Source of the DNA: Candidatus Villigracilis saccharophilus
GTDB taxonomy: Bacteria; Chloroflexota; Anaerolineae; Anaerolineales; Villigracilaceae
DNA length: 64,000 nt
Direction: 5' to 3'
NCBI GenBank assembly: GCA_016709305.1
Contig: JADJNA010000051.1
Coordinates: forward strand, 31,541-95,540
Below, piece by piece: positions 1 to 7,715 of the stretch. Numbering within the stretch: the stretch's first letter is position 1; the number at the start of each line of letters is the position of its first letter. The position numbers and the translations under genes are program-made. Below the pieces are notes generated by a model. It saw only the letters and a list, made by a program, of their open reading frames with translations, made no database searches and had not been told where the DNA came from.

Positions 1-1
1 C

Positions 2-499
2 CCCGACCATGACGATCTCTGGAAGCGCGTCGTTTAGTATGACGGTCTTGACTGCCGATTTGCTGACCTCAACTTTGTCTTCAAGAATTGTTCTATAGGT
101 TATTTCCTCCAATCCATTGACGCCGGCTTGGACAATTCTTGTTTCACCTTCGGGAAGTGTCTCGTTTCGCGCGACCTGACGCTCAAAGGCAATGATTCTT
201 TGTTCTGTCTCAAATATTTCTTCCACGCGCGTGATGGTGATTTTGTCCCCGTCGCTTAGGGTCGTGTATAACGGTGGTTCGATGCGATCTAGTTTCCCTG
301 TGATGATGCCGGCAGATTGCACGGCTTGTGAAACCGTGCTTCCCGCTGCCACATTAACTTCGCTTGTGTTTCCATCTGCGCTGATGCTGATCTTGATTTC
401 GCTGCCAATTTGCGGGGAGCGGCATGAAATTGTCAGCCATACGAATGCAAATAGAAACAAAACCAGTTTCGAGTGAATACGAAGCGGAGCGCAGTGCAT
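2..499 (-). CDS. DUF348/G5-domain lipoprotein, C-terminus cut by window edge
   Basis: The reading frame is open from an ATG at 499-497 to the window edge, giving 166 codons with no stop, so the C-terminus is missing. The N-terminus has a hydrophobic signal segment (about residues 11-25) ending in TISC, a lipobox-like site with Cys26. Residues ~35-95 match the DUF348 (ubiquitin-like) pattern, with an SADG start and an LSDGDKITITRVEE end. Residues ~105-166 look like a G5 domain (EEITYRTILED followed by VEVSKSAVKTVIL). DUF348 plus G5 is typical of YabE/resuscitation-factor-like cell-surface proteins that bind or remodel peptidoglycan. The catalytic part, if any, lies outside the window. It begins 19 bases after the upstream lipoprotein gene, so the two are probably co-transcribed. 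Confidence 0.8.
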   Translation of the reverse strand, partial: MHCAPLRIHSKLVLFLFAFVWLTISCRSPQIGSEIKISISADGNTSEVNVAAGSTVSQAVQSAGIITGKLDRIEPPLYTTLSDGDKITITRVEEIFETEQRIIAFERQVARNETLPEGETRIVQAGVNGLEEITYRTILEDKVEVSKSAVKTVILNDALPEIVMVG

Positions 500-518
500 G
501 TCGGGTATAATCCAGCCG

Positions 519-1088
519 CTATTTGATCCGACCCGTGAGCGTCATGATGCCGTCTGCGATCGTGATCGTTTCCAAACGGAAGCCGGTCGCGACTGGTCCG
601 AGTGAACCGGTGAAGGCCTCGTCGATGATGGCGCTGATGGCTGTGTTTAATCCTTCTGGCGCAGGGATGGGCCCAAAGTCTGCGGATGTAATTTCTATTT
701 TTGGCAGGCCGGTGATTTCGTCAATGCCAACATTCATTGTGATTAAGATGTTCGCATTGAACATGCCGCTTGCAACTTTGCCGTACAATTGCATTTGACC
801 GTCACGAAGAAGGATTTGCGGATCAGTGAATGGCGGGTTGGATTGTTCCAGCATCTTTTGTGAAATGTAGGATGTGAGTTGGCTTTCAGTGATCTGTAAG
901 GTGATAAGGCCGGTTTCTGCGCCGTCAATAAAAGCCTGCTCGATCTGCGTGCGCATGGTTTGTACTTCATCCGCAGAAACCGGAATGCCCTCGGCCGGGT
1001 AGTCTGGCCCACCGGCCGAGATGGAACAGGCGAGGGAAGCAAGCAAAAGTGTTAAGAAGAAAGTAAGATAGGAATTTTTAGTTTTCAT
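519..1088 (-). CDS. Putative lipoprotein of unknown function
   Basis: 189 residues from the ATG at 1088. The frame is open further upstream, but only this start gives a clean signal peptide: MKTKNSYLTFFLTLLLASLAC, a Lys-rich start, hydrophobic core and lipobox-like Cys21. The mature part is an alternating beta-type sequence with patterns such as LITLQITESQL, QMQLYGKV and GIMTLTGRIK. These suggest a membrane-anchored beta-rich or BAM/SMP-like fold, but I do not recognise the family. It lies upstream of the G5 lipoprotein on the same strand and divergent from scpB, with 45 bases between the two starts. Function is unknown; an envelope role is inferred only from the signal peptide and the neighbour. 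Confidence 0.75.
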   Translation of the reverse strand: MKTKNSYLTFFLTLLLASLACSISAGGPDYPAEGIPVSADEVQTMRTQIEQAFIDGAETGLITLQITESQLTSYISQKMLEQSNPPFTDPQILLRDGQMQLYGKVASGMFNANILITMNVGIDEITGLPKIEITSADFGPIPAPEGLNTAISAIIDEAFTGSLGPVATGFRLETITIADGIMTLTGRIK

Positions 1089-1133
1089 GATTTTTCTTTT
1101 GAAAGTTAATTTTTTAAGCGGAGTAATTATAGC

Positions 1134-1703
1134 ATGAGCGACTCTCAATCCACTTCAAACGTCGATGTGACCCTTTCGGCGAAAATAGAGGCAATGTTGT
1201 TTGTTTCTGCCGAGCCCGTTCCCGTTGGGCAGCTGGCGGCGGCGTTGGATGTCACTGCTTCAGTGGTCGAGCGCGGGCTGAAAGAATTGGATGAATCCCT
1301 TGTAACACGCGGGTTACGTTTGCAGCGAAATGCCGGGCGTGTGCAATTGACAACCGCGCCTGAATTGGCCGAACTGGTTGAGCTTTTCCTTGGATTGGAA
1401 GCGATCACGCACCTAAGCCGTGCCGCGCTCGAGACCTTGGCGATCATCGCTTATCAGCAGCCCGTTACCCGCCCGCAAGTGGATTCGATCCGAGGTGTGA
1501 ATAGTGACGGGATGATGAAGAGTTTGTTAAGCAAAGGACTTGTGCAGGAGTCTGGGCGCACGGAGGGACCCGGCCGTCCGATCTTGTATTCCACAACGCC
1601 GGAATTTTTACAGCATTTTGGCCTGAGCTCGATCGCTGAATTGCCTCCGTTAGCCGTACCTGTCGAAGAAAATGGCGAACATAACGTGTTGTTAAAAGGA
1701 TAG
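1134..1703 (+). CDS. scpB: Segregation and condensation protein B
   Basis: 189 residues. ScpB is the paired winged-helix subunit that binds the kleisin ScpA in the SMC condensin complex, acting in chromosome compaction and segregation. Family hallmarks are visible: an N-terminal KIEAMLFVSAEPV segment, the central LSRAALETLAIIAYQQPVT helix-turn, and the glycine-rich EGPGRPILYSTTPEFLQHFGL C-terminal wing. The length is normal for the family. It is followed after 8 bases by an rluB-type gene, the classical scpB-rluB order of many Gram-positive and Chloroflexota genomes. scpA is not in the window. No strong Shine-Dalgarno site precedes the ATG. Confidence 0.95.
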   Translation: MSDSQSTSNVDVTLSAKIEAMLFVSAEPVPVGQLAAALDVTASVVERGLKELDESLVTRGLRLQRNAGRVQLTTAPELAELVELFLGLEAITHLSRAALETLAIIAYQQPVTRPQVDSIRGVNSDGMMKSLLSKGLVQESGRTEGPGRPILYSTTPEFLQHFGLSSIAELPPLAVPVEENGEHNVLLKG

Positions 1704-1711
1704 TTGCAAAT

Positions 1712-2611
1712 ATGCAGGAACGCTTACAAAAACTACTTGCTCAGGCTGGTCATGGGTCACGCCGTGCCTGTGAGGAATTTATTATAGCAGGCCGCGTACG
1801 TGTGAATGGCGAGGTTGCGTTGCTTGGTCAGAAGGCTGACCTCACCGTCGATAAGGTTACGCTGGATGGCAGGGCTTTGCCGAAAGCGGAGGCTTTGAAC
1901 TATGTTTATATCGCTCTATATAAGCCTCGGAACGTGTTGTCAGCAGCGGAAGGTCAGGATGACCGCCAAACGGTGCGCGATCTGATCCCGCTGGAAGGAC
2001 ATTTATATCCTGTTGGCCGCCTTGATTTTGATTCCGAAGGCTTGATCCTGATGACCAATGACGGTGAGTTGACGAATAAATTAACTCATCCGCGTTACGG
2101 TCACCAGAAGGAATACCGGGTTTTGTTGGCCCGTCGCCCCGATGAGAAACAATTGGAGGCTTGGCGGCGCGGCGTTGTGCTCGAAGACGGTGACAAAACC
2201 GCACCTGCTGATGTTATTACTCTTTCGATGGCAGGAAAAGGTGCCTGGATCCGTGTCATCATGGGCGAGGGCAAGAAACGTCAGATCCGTGAAGTGGGTA
2301 AGCGGTTGGGGCTGCCGGTCGTGAAGATCATCCGCTTGCGGATAGGTACATTGAAATTGGGCAGTCTAAAGCCTCGCCAATGGCGTCATTTGACTGAGGA
2401 TGAGGTCAAGGAGTTAAGAGGCGAGAAAATTACGAAAGCAGAAGGTCGCAGAGAGCGGCCTCGTGATAACCGTCTTCATCCAACCGATAAACTAAAACGT
2501 GTTCCAGGCGGCAAGCCCCGCCCATTAAATCGTAGTCGCGGCGAGCAACCTGCCACCAGGGAAAAGACCGGGGTTGAGCGTGTGGATCGTCCGCGTACCA
2601 AACGCCGTTGA
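1712..2611 (+). CDS. rluB: 16S/23S rRNA pseudouridine synthase, RsuA/RluB family
   Basis: 299 residues. An N-terminal S4 RNA-binding domain (residues ~1-60, QERLQKLLAQAGHGSRRACE) precedes the catalytic domain. That domain carries the conserved GRLDFDSEGLILMTNDGEL motif, with catalytic Asp105, and the later GKKRQIREVGKRLG motif. The enzyme isomerises a specific uridine in rRNA; the large-subunit (RluB) assignment rather than RsuA is by synteny with scpB. The last ~65 residues form an Arg/Lys/Pro-rich disordered tail, likely an RNA-contacting extension. It sits 8 bases after scpB in a probable operon that ends at a clear terminator. Confidence 0.92.
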   Translation: MQERLQKLLAQAGHGSRRACEEFIIAGRVRVNGEVALLGQKADLTVDKVTLDGRALPKAEALNYVYIALYKPRNVLSAAEGQDDRQTVRDLIPLEGHLYPVGRLDFDSEGLILMTNDGELTNKLTHPRYGHQKEYRVLLARRPDEKQLEAWRRGVVLEDGDKTAPADVITLSMAGKGAWIRVIMGEGKKRQIREVGKRLGLPVVKIIRLRIGTLKLGSLKPRQWRHLTEDEVKELRGEKITKAEGRRERPRDNRLHPTDKLKRVPGGKPRPLNRSRGEQPATREKTGVERVDRPRTKRR

Positions 2612-2622
2612 ACTGGAAATAG

Positions 2623-2658
2623 AAAAATCCACTGCCCGAAGCGAGCAGTGGATTTTTT
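2623..2658. terminator. Bidirectional intrinsic terminator
   Basis: A perfect 13-bp inverted repeat (AAAAATCCACTGC at 2623-2635, GCAGTGGATTTTT at 2645-2657) with a 9-base loop. It has a T run on the right and an A run on the left, so it works in both directions. It separates the convergent rluB (+) and CBS-ACT (-) genes. Confidence 0.9.
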
Positions 2659-2671
2659 ATGATCATCTTGA

Positions 2672-3313
2672 TTAGCTCTGTCTGATATCCCAGAATTTCT
2701 TTACATATTTCGAAAGTGCTTTTTGAACATTATCTTTTTTGATACCCGCGATTTTGAAGGTGAGTATCTTTGTGCTGGGGTCAGTTCCTGAGAATTGGCC
2801 AAAGGAAACAAAGTTGCCGCCTTCTTCAGCGATGGCTTTTGTGATCTTGGCCAGCTGGCCGGGGTGGTCTTCAATTTCCGCCGTGACTCTAATTGCCTTT
2901 GTGCGCGCGCCCATTAACTCAAGAAAGATCTTGAACAGGTCGGTCTCTGTGATCATGCCGACGACTTTGCCGGAGCGAACCACAGGCATACCGCCAATTT
3001 TTGAATCAGCCATGACACGGGCCGCTTCTTCGATTGGGGTGTCTATATCAATGGTCTTTACCTTTTTGCTCATGACCTGTTTCACGGTCACTTTGCTGAT
3101 CAGGTAATTCATTTCCCATACGCTCAAGCTGGTGACTGGAGATGGGGATGCGTTGAGCAGGTCGCGTTCCGAGACGATGCCAACCAATTTATCATCTTTC
3201 ATAACCGGAGCGCGGCGGATGTGCTCTTTCTTGAACATAACCAGCACATCATGAACGGGTATTTCTGGAGACACCGCGATAACAGGATGGGACATTCTTT
3301 CACCGACAAACAT
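2672..3313 (-). CDS. CBS-pair and ACT domain protein (AcuB-like)
   Basis: 213 residues from the ATG at 3313. That start is preceded by GGAGG with a 5-base spacer, which rules out the upstream TTG that falls inside the Shine-Dalgarno site. Two CBS motifs are visible: residues ~7-55 (PVHDVLVMFKKEHIRRAPV, GIVSERDLL) and ~76-130 (PIEEAARVMADSKIGGMPV, GMITETDLF). A C-terminal ACT-like domain follows at ~140-210 (RVTAEIEDHPGQLAKITKAI). CBS pairs bind adenine nucleotides and ACT domains bind amino acids, so this is probably a soluble metabolic sensor. Its target is unknown. It is a single gene facing the rluB terminator. Confidence 0.88.
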   Translation of the reverse strand: MFVGERMSHPVIAVSPEIPVHDVLVMFKKEHIRRAPVMKDDKLVGIVSERDLLNASPSPVTSLSVWEMNYLISKVTVKQVMSKKVKTIDIDTPIEEAARVMADSKIGGMPVVRSGKVVGMITETDLFKIFLELMGARTKAIRVTAEIEDHPGQLAKITKAIAEEGGNFVSFGQFSGTDPSTKILTFKIAGIKKDNVQKALSKYVKKFWDIRQS

Positions 3314-3427
3314 TTTTACCTCCAATGGGTTAACAGAACAGGAAAAGCCCTTGTTCGTGAAATTTGTTACAATTCGATTATAAACGGACTTTAGTAAAAG
3401 AAAGTCACGAAATTGGAGTGAATAAGG

Positions 3428-4786
3428 TCACTTTGCAAATTCTTTTATAACTCGCGCCATGTGCTGTGCATGTTTTAGATACAGGTCAAGGCGGATGTTT
3501 TCATTGGGAGCGTGGGCTTTCGTATCAGGGTAGCCATGTCCCATTGTCGCAACGGGCAGACCCAGGTCATGCACGAACGGATAGTTGGGTCCTGATCCGC
3601 CGATCATCGGGACGATCTCCATTGGCGATTCAAAAACCTCCCCAGCTGTTTCCACGACGATCTTGATGAATGGGTCATCCGGGTCGGTACGCGCGGCAGG
3701 CTCTCCGCCCAGGAAATTAATTTTCACATCATCAAAACCTTCATGATCAAGATGTTTGCGAAGTTTCGCGACGATGTCTTCCGGCATTTGGCCGGGGACG
3801 AGTCGGAAATCAACTTTGGCAGATGCAAACGCGGGCTGAACTGTCTTCGAGCCCGGGCCTTGATATCCGCTTGTCAAACCGCAGATGGTGCAGGTCGGTG
3901 TGAAAACTTCTTCCATCTTGAGATCCGTGCCACCGGTCAAGCCTTTGATGAATTTCTTCGCCCCGTAGCGTTTTATATATTCGTCTGCAACATCTGGAAG
4001 AGCGTCCATAAGCTCGCGGTCACGTGCAGATGGAGGAACGATATTGTCGTAGAAGCCGGGGATGCGGATGCGTTCGTCCGGTCCTTTGAGGCTGTTGAGT
4101 GCCCAAGTGAGGCGCCACGCCGCGTTGGGCAGGATACTGCCACCCAATCCCGAGTGCACATCTGTTCCAAGGGATTCGACGCTCAACTCAACATAGCAAA
4201 TTCCACGCAGACCAAGATATTGCATTGGGACTCCGCGATGATCCACACCGCCAAATTCCCAAATGCAGGCATCGGCTTTCAGCAAGCCCAGGTTTTCTTT
4301 GATGAAATCATGAAGATGAACACTGCTGGTTTCCTCCTCGCCTTCAATGATAAATTTGATGTTGCAAGGCAGGTCGCCGTCATTCTCTAAAATTGCATCG
4401 ATCGCAAACAGGCGCGCAGTCAGATGGCTTTTATCGTCGCTAACTCCGCGGCCGTACAGTTTGTCTTCACGCAGACTTGGCTCAAAAGGAGGAGAGTCCC
4501 ATAACTCCAGCGGTTCTGGCGGTTGGACATCATAGTGATTATAGATGAGCAGTGTCTTGTCGCTTTTGCCTTGTCTTTCTGCGAATACAACCGGCGCTCC
4601 GTCTGTATCCATGACCCGGGCCTTAAAGCCGCGCGCCATCAACATTTCTTTTACAAGTTGAGCGCATTCTTTTAATCCAATATTTTGCGCGCTAATACTT
4701 GGCTGGGCAACATAGCGTGAAAGTTCTGCGACGCTTTTATTAAAATTTTTATACAAATATGCGTCTATTTTTTTGAAATCATCCAT
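3428..4786 (-). CDS. M20-family metallopeptidase (dipeptidase)
   Basis: 452 residues. This is a cytosolic di-zinc exopeptidase of the M20 (CNDP/ArgE/DapE) family. Visible metal and catalytic motifs are YNHYDVQPP (His84), YGRGVSDDKS (bridging Asp117), FIIEGEEETSS (general-base and metal Glu around 148-152) and the C-terminal TKAHAPNENI with the last zinc His. The dimerisation insert lies in the middle (VESLGTDVHSGLGGS). Length is typical of the carnosinase-like dipeptidase branch. The start has the Shine-Dalgarno site AAGGAGA. It is probably co-transcribed with the VTT and cyclophilin genes upstream. The substrate cannot be told from sequence. Confidence 0.92.
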   Translation of the reverse strand: MDDFKKIDAYLYKNFNKSVAELSRYVAQPSISAQNIGLKECAQLVKEMLMARGFKARVMDTDGAPVVFAERQGKSDKTLLIYNHYDVQPPEPLELWDSPPFEPSLREDKLYGRGVSDDKSHLTARLFAIDAILENDGDLPCNIKFIIEGEEETSSVHLHDFIKENLGLLKADACIWEFGGVDHRGVPMQYLGLRGICYVELSVESLGTDVHSGLGGSILPNAAWRLTWALNSLKGPDERIRIPGFYDNIVPPSARDRELMDALPDVADEYIKRYGAKKFIKGLTGGTDLKMEEVFTPTCTICGLTSGYQGPGSKTVQPAFASAKVDFRLVPGQMPEDIVAKLRKHLDHEGFDDVKINFLGGEPAARTDPDDPFIKIVVETAGEVFESPMEIVPMIGGSGPNYPFVHDLGLPVATMGHGYPDTKAHAPNENIRLDLYLKHAQHMARVIKEFAK

Positions 4787-4810
4787 GATGGTCTCCTTTT
4801 TATTTGGAAG

Positions 4811-5452
4811 TCATTGAAAAAAGTTTGCGATCCAGTCTATTGAATAAGCGCCGGCAAATGCGAATAGCGCCATTTTGATGATCTGTCCTATCCAACAGAA
4901 GAGCAGAAATTTCCAAACAGGAATTTTAGCCACGCCTGCTGCGATCCCCGCCAGATCAAAGAACGGGTTGGGAAACGCGGATAGCGCAAGAATTGCCCAG
5001 ACACCATATTTTTGTACCCAGGGCGCTACGCGGTTGTATGCCTGCGTATTTTCCACCAGGGCTTGTCCGCTGAATCCCGCCAGGTAACCAGACAGCTCGC
5101 CGATGGCACCGCCTGTCCCTGCGGCGAGCGCGACCCAAAAAGGATTGAAAATATTTCCCATCGCGAACACCACTGCCACACCAGGCGCGGGGATGATTAC
5201 TGTCGCATTTGCCAGCAGCATCACGAGAAAGATGCCGGGATAACCGTAAACTGCAAAATCCTGTACATGATCGCGAATACTGAAAATATAGACAGTTATC
5301 CCAATGACCACAGTCAGCGCAAGCACCCTTAAAATAAAAACGCCAATCCCCGATTTTTTTTGTTCTTGAATTGACGTTCGTTCTTTATTTACGGCGTCCA
5401 CCTGACTGCGTGACTTCGCATTCTGCCGATTAGTTTTCTTCGATGGTGACAC
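4811..5452 (-). CDS. VTT/DedA-superfamily membrane protein (TVP38/TMEM64-like)
   Basis: 213 residues. A charged cytoplasmic N-terminus of ~38 residues (rich in Lys, Arg and Gln) is followed by about five hydrophobic segments. The VTT/SNARE-associated pattern is recognisable from residue ~75: NATVIIPAPGVAVVFAMG, then GTGGAIGELSGYLAGF, then ALSAFPNPFFDLAGIAAGV. Proteins of this superfamily are lipid scramblases or transporters in the inner membrane; the exact substrate here is unknown. Its start overlaps the end of the cyclophilin gene by 23 bases, implying translational coupling. Confidence 0.85.
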   Translation of the reverse strand: MSPSKKTNRQNAKSRSQVDAVNKERTSIQEQKKSGIGVFILRVLALTVVIGITVYIFSIRDHVQDFAVYGYPGIFLVMLLANATVIIPAPGVAVVFAMGNIFNPFWVALAAGTGGAIGELSGYLAGFSGQALVENTQAYNRVAPWVQKYGVWAILALSAFPNPFFDLAGIAAGVAKIPVWKFLLFCWIGQIIKMALFAFAGAYSIDWIANFFQ

Positions 5453-5939
5453 TGATGATTTTCACTGCAGGCGCATTGATGTTGCCTGGGTCGCGCGCGG
5501 GAATGGCCATAAGTACATCCAGACCTTCCACAACCTGGCCAAAGACGGTGTGTTTTCCATTCAGGTGGGGAGTGGGGCCGTGCGTAATGAAGAATTGCGA
5601 TCCATTTGTAGCTGGGCCGGCATTTGCCATGGATAGGATTCCGCGCTTGTCGTGTTTCAGACTCGAATCGAATTCATCGCCGAATTTATAGCCGGGTCCG
5701 CCTCTACCGGTGCCAGTTGGGTCGCCGCCTTGGACCATAAAATCATTAATGACACGGTGGAAGATAACACCATCATAATAGCCTTCGCGGGAAAGGAATA
5801 CGAAATTATTGACCGTTATGGGCGTCTTGGCAGCGAATAATTCGATAACCATTGTGCCTTTGTCTGTTTCCATACTGGCTTTGTAGGTTTTCTTTTGGTC
5901 GATCTGCATTTCGGGTGGTGTTGTCCATTGTTTTGCCAT
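5430..5939 (-). CDS. Cyclophilin-type peptidyl-prolyl cis-trans isomerase
   Basis: 169 residues. It catalyses cis-trans isomerisation of Xaa-Pro bonds. The single-domain cyclophilin core is clear: VNNFVFLSREGYYDGVIFHR, the catalytic-region MVQGGDPTGTGRGGPGY, then SMANAGPATNGSQFFIT and LNGKHTVFGQVVEGLDV. There is no signal peptide, so it is cytosolic. It begins with an ATG 13 bases after an AGGAG site and is the first gene of a three-gene minus-strand run with the VTT protein and the M20 peptidase. Confidence 0.95.
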   Translation of the reverse strand: MAKQWTTPPEMQIDQKKTYKASMETDKGTMVIELFAAKTPITVNNFVFLSREGYYDGVIFHRVINDFMVQGGDPTGTGRGGPGYKFGDEFDSSLKHDKRGILSMANAGPATNGSQFFITHGPTPHLNGKHTVFGQVVEGLDVLMAIPARDPGNINAPAVKIISVTIEEN

Positions 5940-5981
5940 TCTATAATCTCCTTAATTGGGTTATTTAGATAAACATGTCAT

Positions 5982-6611
5982 TTACTTTGATTGTAATAGC
6001 AATTCTATTCTGGCCACGACCATATCCAGCGCAGCTGCATTGAATCCGCCTTCCGGGATGATGATGTCTGCGTATCGTTTTGAAGGTTCGACGAACTCAA
6101 GGTGCATGGGCCTCACCGAGGCTTCGTATTGTTTGATAACTGATTCGGTTGAACGCCCGCGTTCTGTTATATCACGATGTAATCTGCGAATTAGACGCAA
6201 GTCTGCGTCTGTATCCACAAATATTTTAATGTCAAATAATTTTCGCAGGTCTGGTTCGGTAAAGATCAAGATCCCTTCAACCAAAATTACGCCACGCGGA
6301 GCCACTGTGAAGGTTTCGGCAGTGCGGCTGTCAGTCGCGAAATCATAGATCGGAACCTCAACAGCTTCCAAGTTTCGCAGGGATTTAACATGTTTTATTA
6401 AGAGTTCAGTTTCAAGTGAATTGGGATGATCGAAATTTATTTCCGAATGCATGGCCGTAGGAAATCCGCTCATATCCTTGTAGTACGAATCGTGCTGGAG
6501 GTATGCAATTCGATCCGCGCCAATGCGATTGAGAATTTCCCGTACAACCGTTGTTTTGCCGGAGCCGGAGCCGCCTGCGATGCCGATCACCAGCGGACTA
6601 TTATGATTCAT
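5982..6611 (-). CDS. udk: Uridine kinase
   Basis: 209 residues. It phosphorylates uridine and cytidine in pyrimidine salvage. The P-loop GGSGSGKT (residues 13-20), the HDSYYKDM uridine-binding motif, INFDHPNSLE and RRLHRDITERGRS are all present and diagnostic of Udk. Length is normal. A -10-like TATAAT on the minus strand ends 8 bases before the ATG, and there is no Shine-Dalgarno site, so the mRNA may be leaderless. Neighbours are unrelated. Confidence 0.95.
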   Translation of the reverse strand: MNHNSPLVIGIAGGSGSGKTTVVREILNRIGADRIAYLQHDSYYKDMSGFPTAMHSEINFDHPNSLETELLIKHVKSLRNLEAVEVPIYDFATDSRTAETFTVAPRGVILVEGILIFTEPDLRKLFDIKIFVDTDADLRLIRRLHRDITERGRSTESVIKQYEASVRPMHLEFVEPSKRYADIIIPEGGFNAAALDMVVARIELLLQSK

Positions 6612-6618
6612 AAGCGCG

Positions 6619-6624
6619 ATTATA
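6619..6624 (-). promoter_or_regulatory. Candidate -10 box placing udk transcription start at its ATG
   Basis: TATAAT on the minus strand is separated by 7 bases from the udk ATG, with no ribosome-binding site between them. The -35 region is poor, so this is a candidate only. Confidence 0.4.
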
Positions 6625-6702
6625 GTCCATGACCGGTATTTTTTGCCTTAGCATTATCCATAACTGGCCAATCAGAATGAATCGCGGTCTGTGAGTTTTT
6701 AG

Positions 6703-6754
6703 CCAAACAGAAATCAGGGCGAATGAGAGATCATTCGCCCTGATTTCTGTTTGG
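6703..6754. terminator. 24-bp perfect hairpin after the DUF2892 gene
   Basis: Left arm 6703-6726 and right arm 6731-6754 are exact reverse complements around the tetraloop GAGA. It lies 11 bases beyond the stop of the DUF2892 gene and ~90 bases before udk. Neither side has a pure T tract (the minus side reads CTAAAAACTC), so it may be a terminator, an mRNA-stabilising end or a processing site. Confidence 0.6.
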
Positions 6755-6764
6755 TTGCAGTAAT

Positions 6765-6958
6765 TTATTTGGTGCTGAATTTGAAGATCGCGTATAACGG
6801 GCAGAATGAAACTACGGCAGTGAGCAGGAATACCACGCCGAGAACTACCAGCACGATTCCAAGGGTTCCTGTGACGATTCGCCAAAATACAGATAGGCAA
6901 ACACTGCCGCAAGAACGACACGAACGACACGATCAATATTGGATAAATTGGGTTTCAT
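6765..6958 (-). pseudogene. DUF2892 (YgaP-like) inner-membrane protein, one-base frameshift
   Basis: The start at 6958 has an AGGAG site (CCAAAGGAGATTTT). The first 26 codons read MKPNLSNIDRVVRVVLAAVF then AYLYFG, the hallmark DUF2892 start. After GGC, the frame that continues the family pattern (IVTGTLGIVLVVLGVVFLLT, then SFCPLYAIFKFSTK and a stop at 6765) is one base off. Restoring a single G near 6876-6883 gives an intact 64-residue protein with two membrane helices. This is either a real -1 mutation or a sequencing indel in a GG run. The gene lies downstream of a Crp/Fnr regulator, a common partner of DUF2892 genes, and a palindrome sits in its upstream region. Confidence 0.75.
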
Positions 6959-7022
6959 TGAAAATCTCCTTTGGTCGATTGGTTTGATGACCACAGTATA
7001 GTGGATGGTTCAATTTCCGTCC

Positions 7023-7035
7023 GTGACAATGTCAC
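7023..7035. promoter_or_regulatory. 13-base palindrome, candidate Crp/Fnr-family operator
   Basis: GTGACAATGTCAC is a perfect palindrome (6-1-6). It overlaps the stop codon of the crp-like gene and lies 65 bases upstream of the DUF2892 start. It resembles CRP-type TGTGA/TCACA half-sites. Binding is inferred. Confidence 0.4.
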
Positions 7036-7706
7036 ACAGATGAGCGGGATTTTAATAATTCAAAATCCAATATCTCGACTGTGCCCCGTCCGGAGCGGAT
7101 ACTTCCTTCGCTGACAAAATCTTCCATTAGTCGACTGATGACCTCGCGCGAACTGCCCAATTCAGCTGCGATCTCTTGATGGGTGATATGCAATGGGTTT
7201 TTAGTTTGCGCCTGTTTTACCAGTAAGGAAGCAACACGTCGGTCCATGCGCTGGAAAGCCACTTCGTCCACAACCGCCATCATGGTCGAAAGCCTTTGAG
7301 ATAATAGATCAAAGATGAACTCCCGCCACATATCATAGCGCTGAACCCAATCACGAAATGAATTTGCGGGGATCATTACAGCCTCTGCGTTCTGTTCAAC
7401 TGTGGCTATGGCAGGAAATGTTTTTTGATTCAAAATGGCGTTGGCGGTCAAGATGCACGATGAGCCGTTCCCAAAACGATACAGGGTTATTTCACGACCT
7501 GTCTCGCCAATCTTGTAAACACGCACCTCACCTGAGATCAACAGGGCGATCGCTTCGACGCGGTCGCCTTCAAGGAATACGTCATGACCAGCAGGGATAT
7601 GTGCTAAAAAAGCCGTTTGTTGGAACTCACGGATAAACAGGGGGTCCGCCTGCTGGAGCAAGGGCAGGGACAGTGAGATACGCTTTAATTGATTCGAGTC
7701 GATCAT
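7032..7706 (-). CDS. Crp/Fnr-family transcriptional regulator
   Basis: 224 residues. An N-terminal cyclic-nucleotide-binding-like beta barrel (residues ~20-120, with HIPAGHDVFLEGDRVEAIAL and ISGEVRVYKIG) is followed by a dimerisation helix. A C-terminal winged helix-turn-helix carries the recognition region ITHQEIAAELGSSREVISRL (residues ~173-192). There is no N-terminal Cys cluster, so it is not an Fe-S Fnr. The cAMP-contact motif is not evident either, so the effector is unknown. It starts 9 bases after the degV stop and is followed by the DUF2892 membrane gene; the three genes probably form one transcript. Confidence 0.9.
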   Translation of the reverse strand: MIDSNQLKRISLSLPLLQQADPLFIREFQQTAFLAHIPAGHDVFLEGDRVEAIALLISGEVRVYKIGETGREITLYRFGNGSSCILTANAILNQKTFPAIATVEQNAEAVMIPANSFRDWVQRYDMWREFIFDLLSQRLSTMMAVVDEVAFQRMDRRVASLLVKQAQTKNPLHITHQEIAAELGSSREVISRLMEDFVSEGSIRSGRGTVEILDFELLKSRSSV

Positions 7707-7715
7707 GTAGATATG

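Noticed and set aside
192..476. Plus-strand 94-residue ORF at the left edge
   Set aside because: It is the antisense shadow of the DUF348/G5 lipoprotein, which has domain motifs, a signal peptide and an open frame to the window edge.
6601..6936. Minus-strand 111-residue ORF covering the hairpin and DUF2892 region
   Set aside because: It is in the wrong frame for DUF2892, runs through a 24-bp palindrome and has no family-like sequence.
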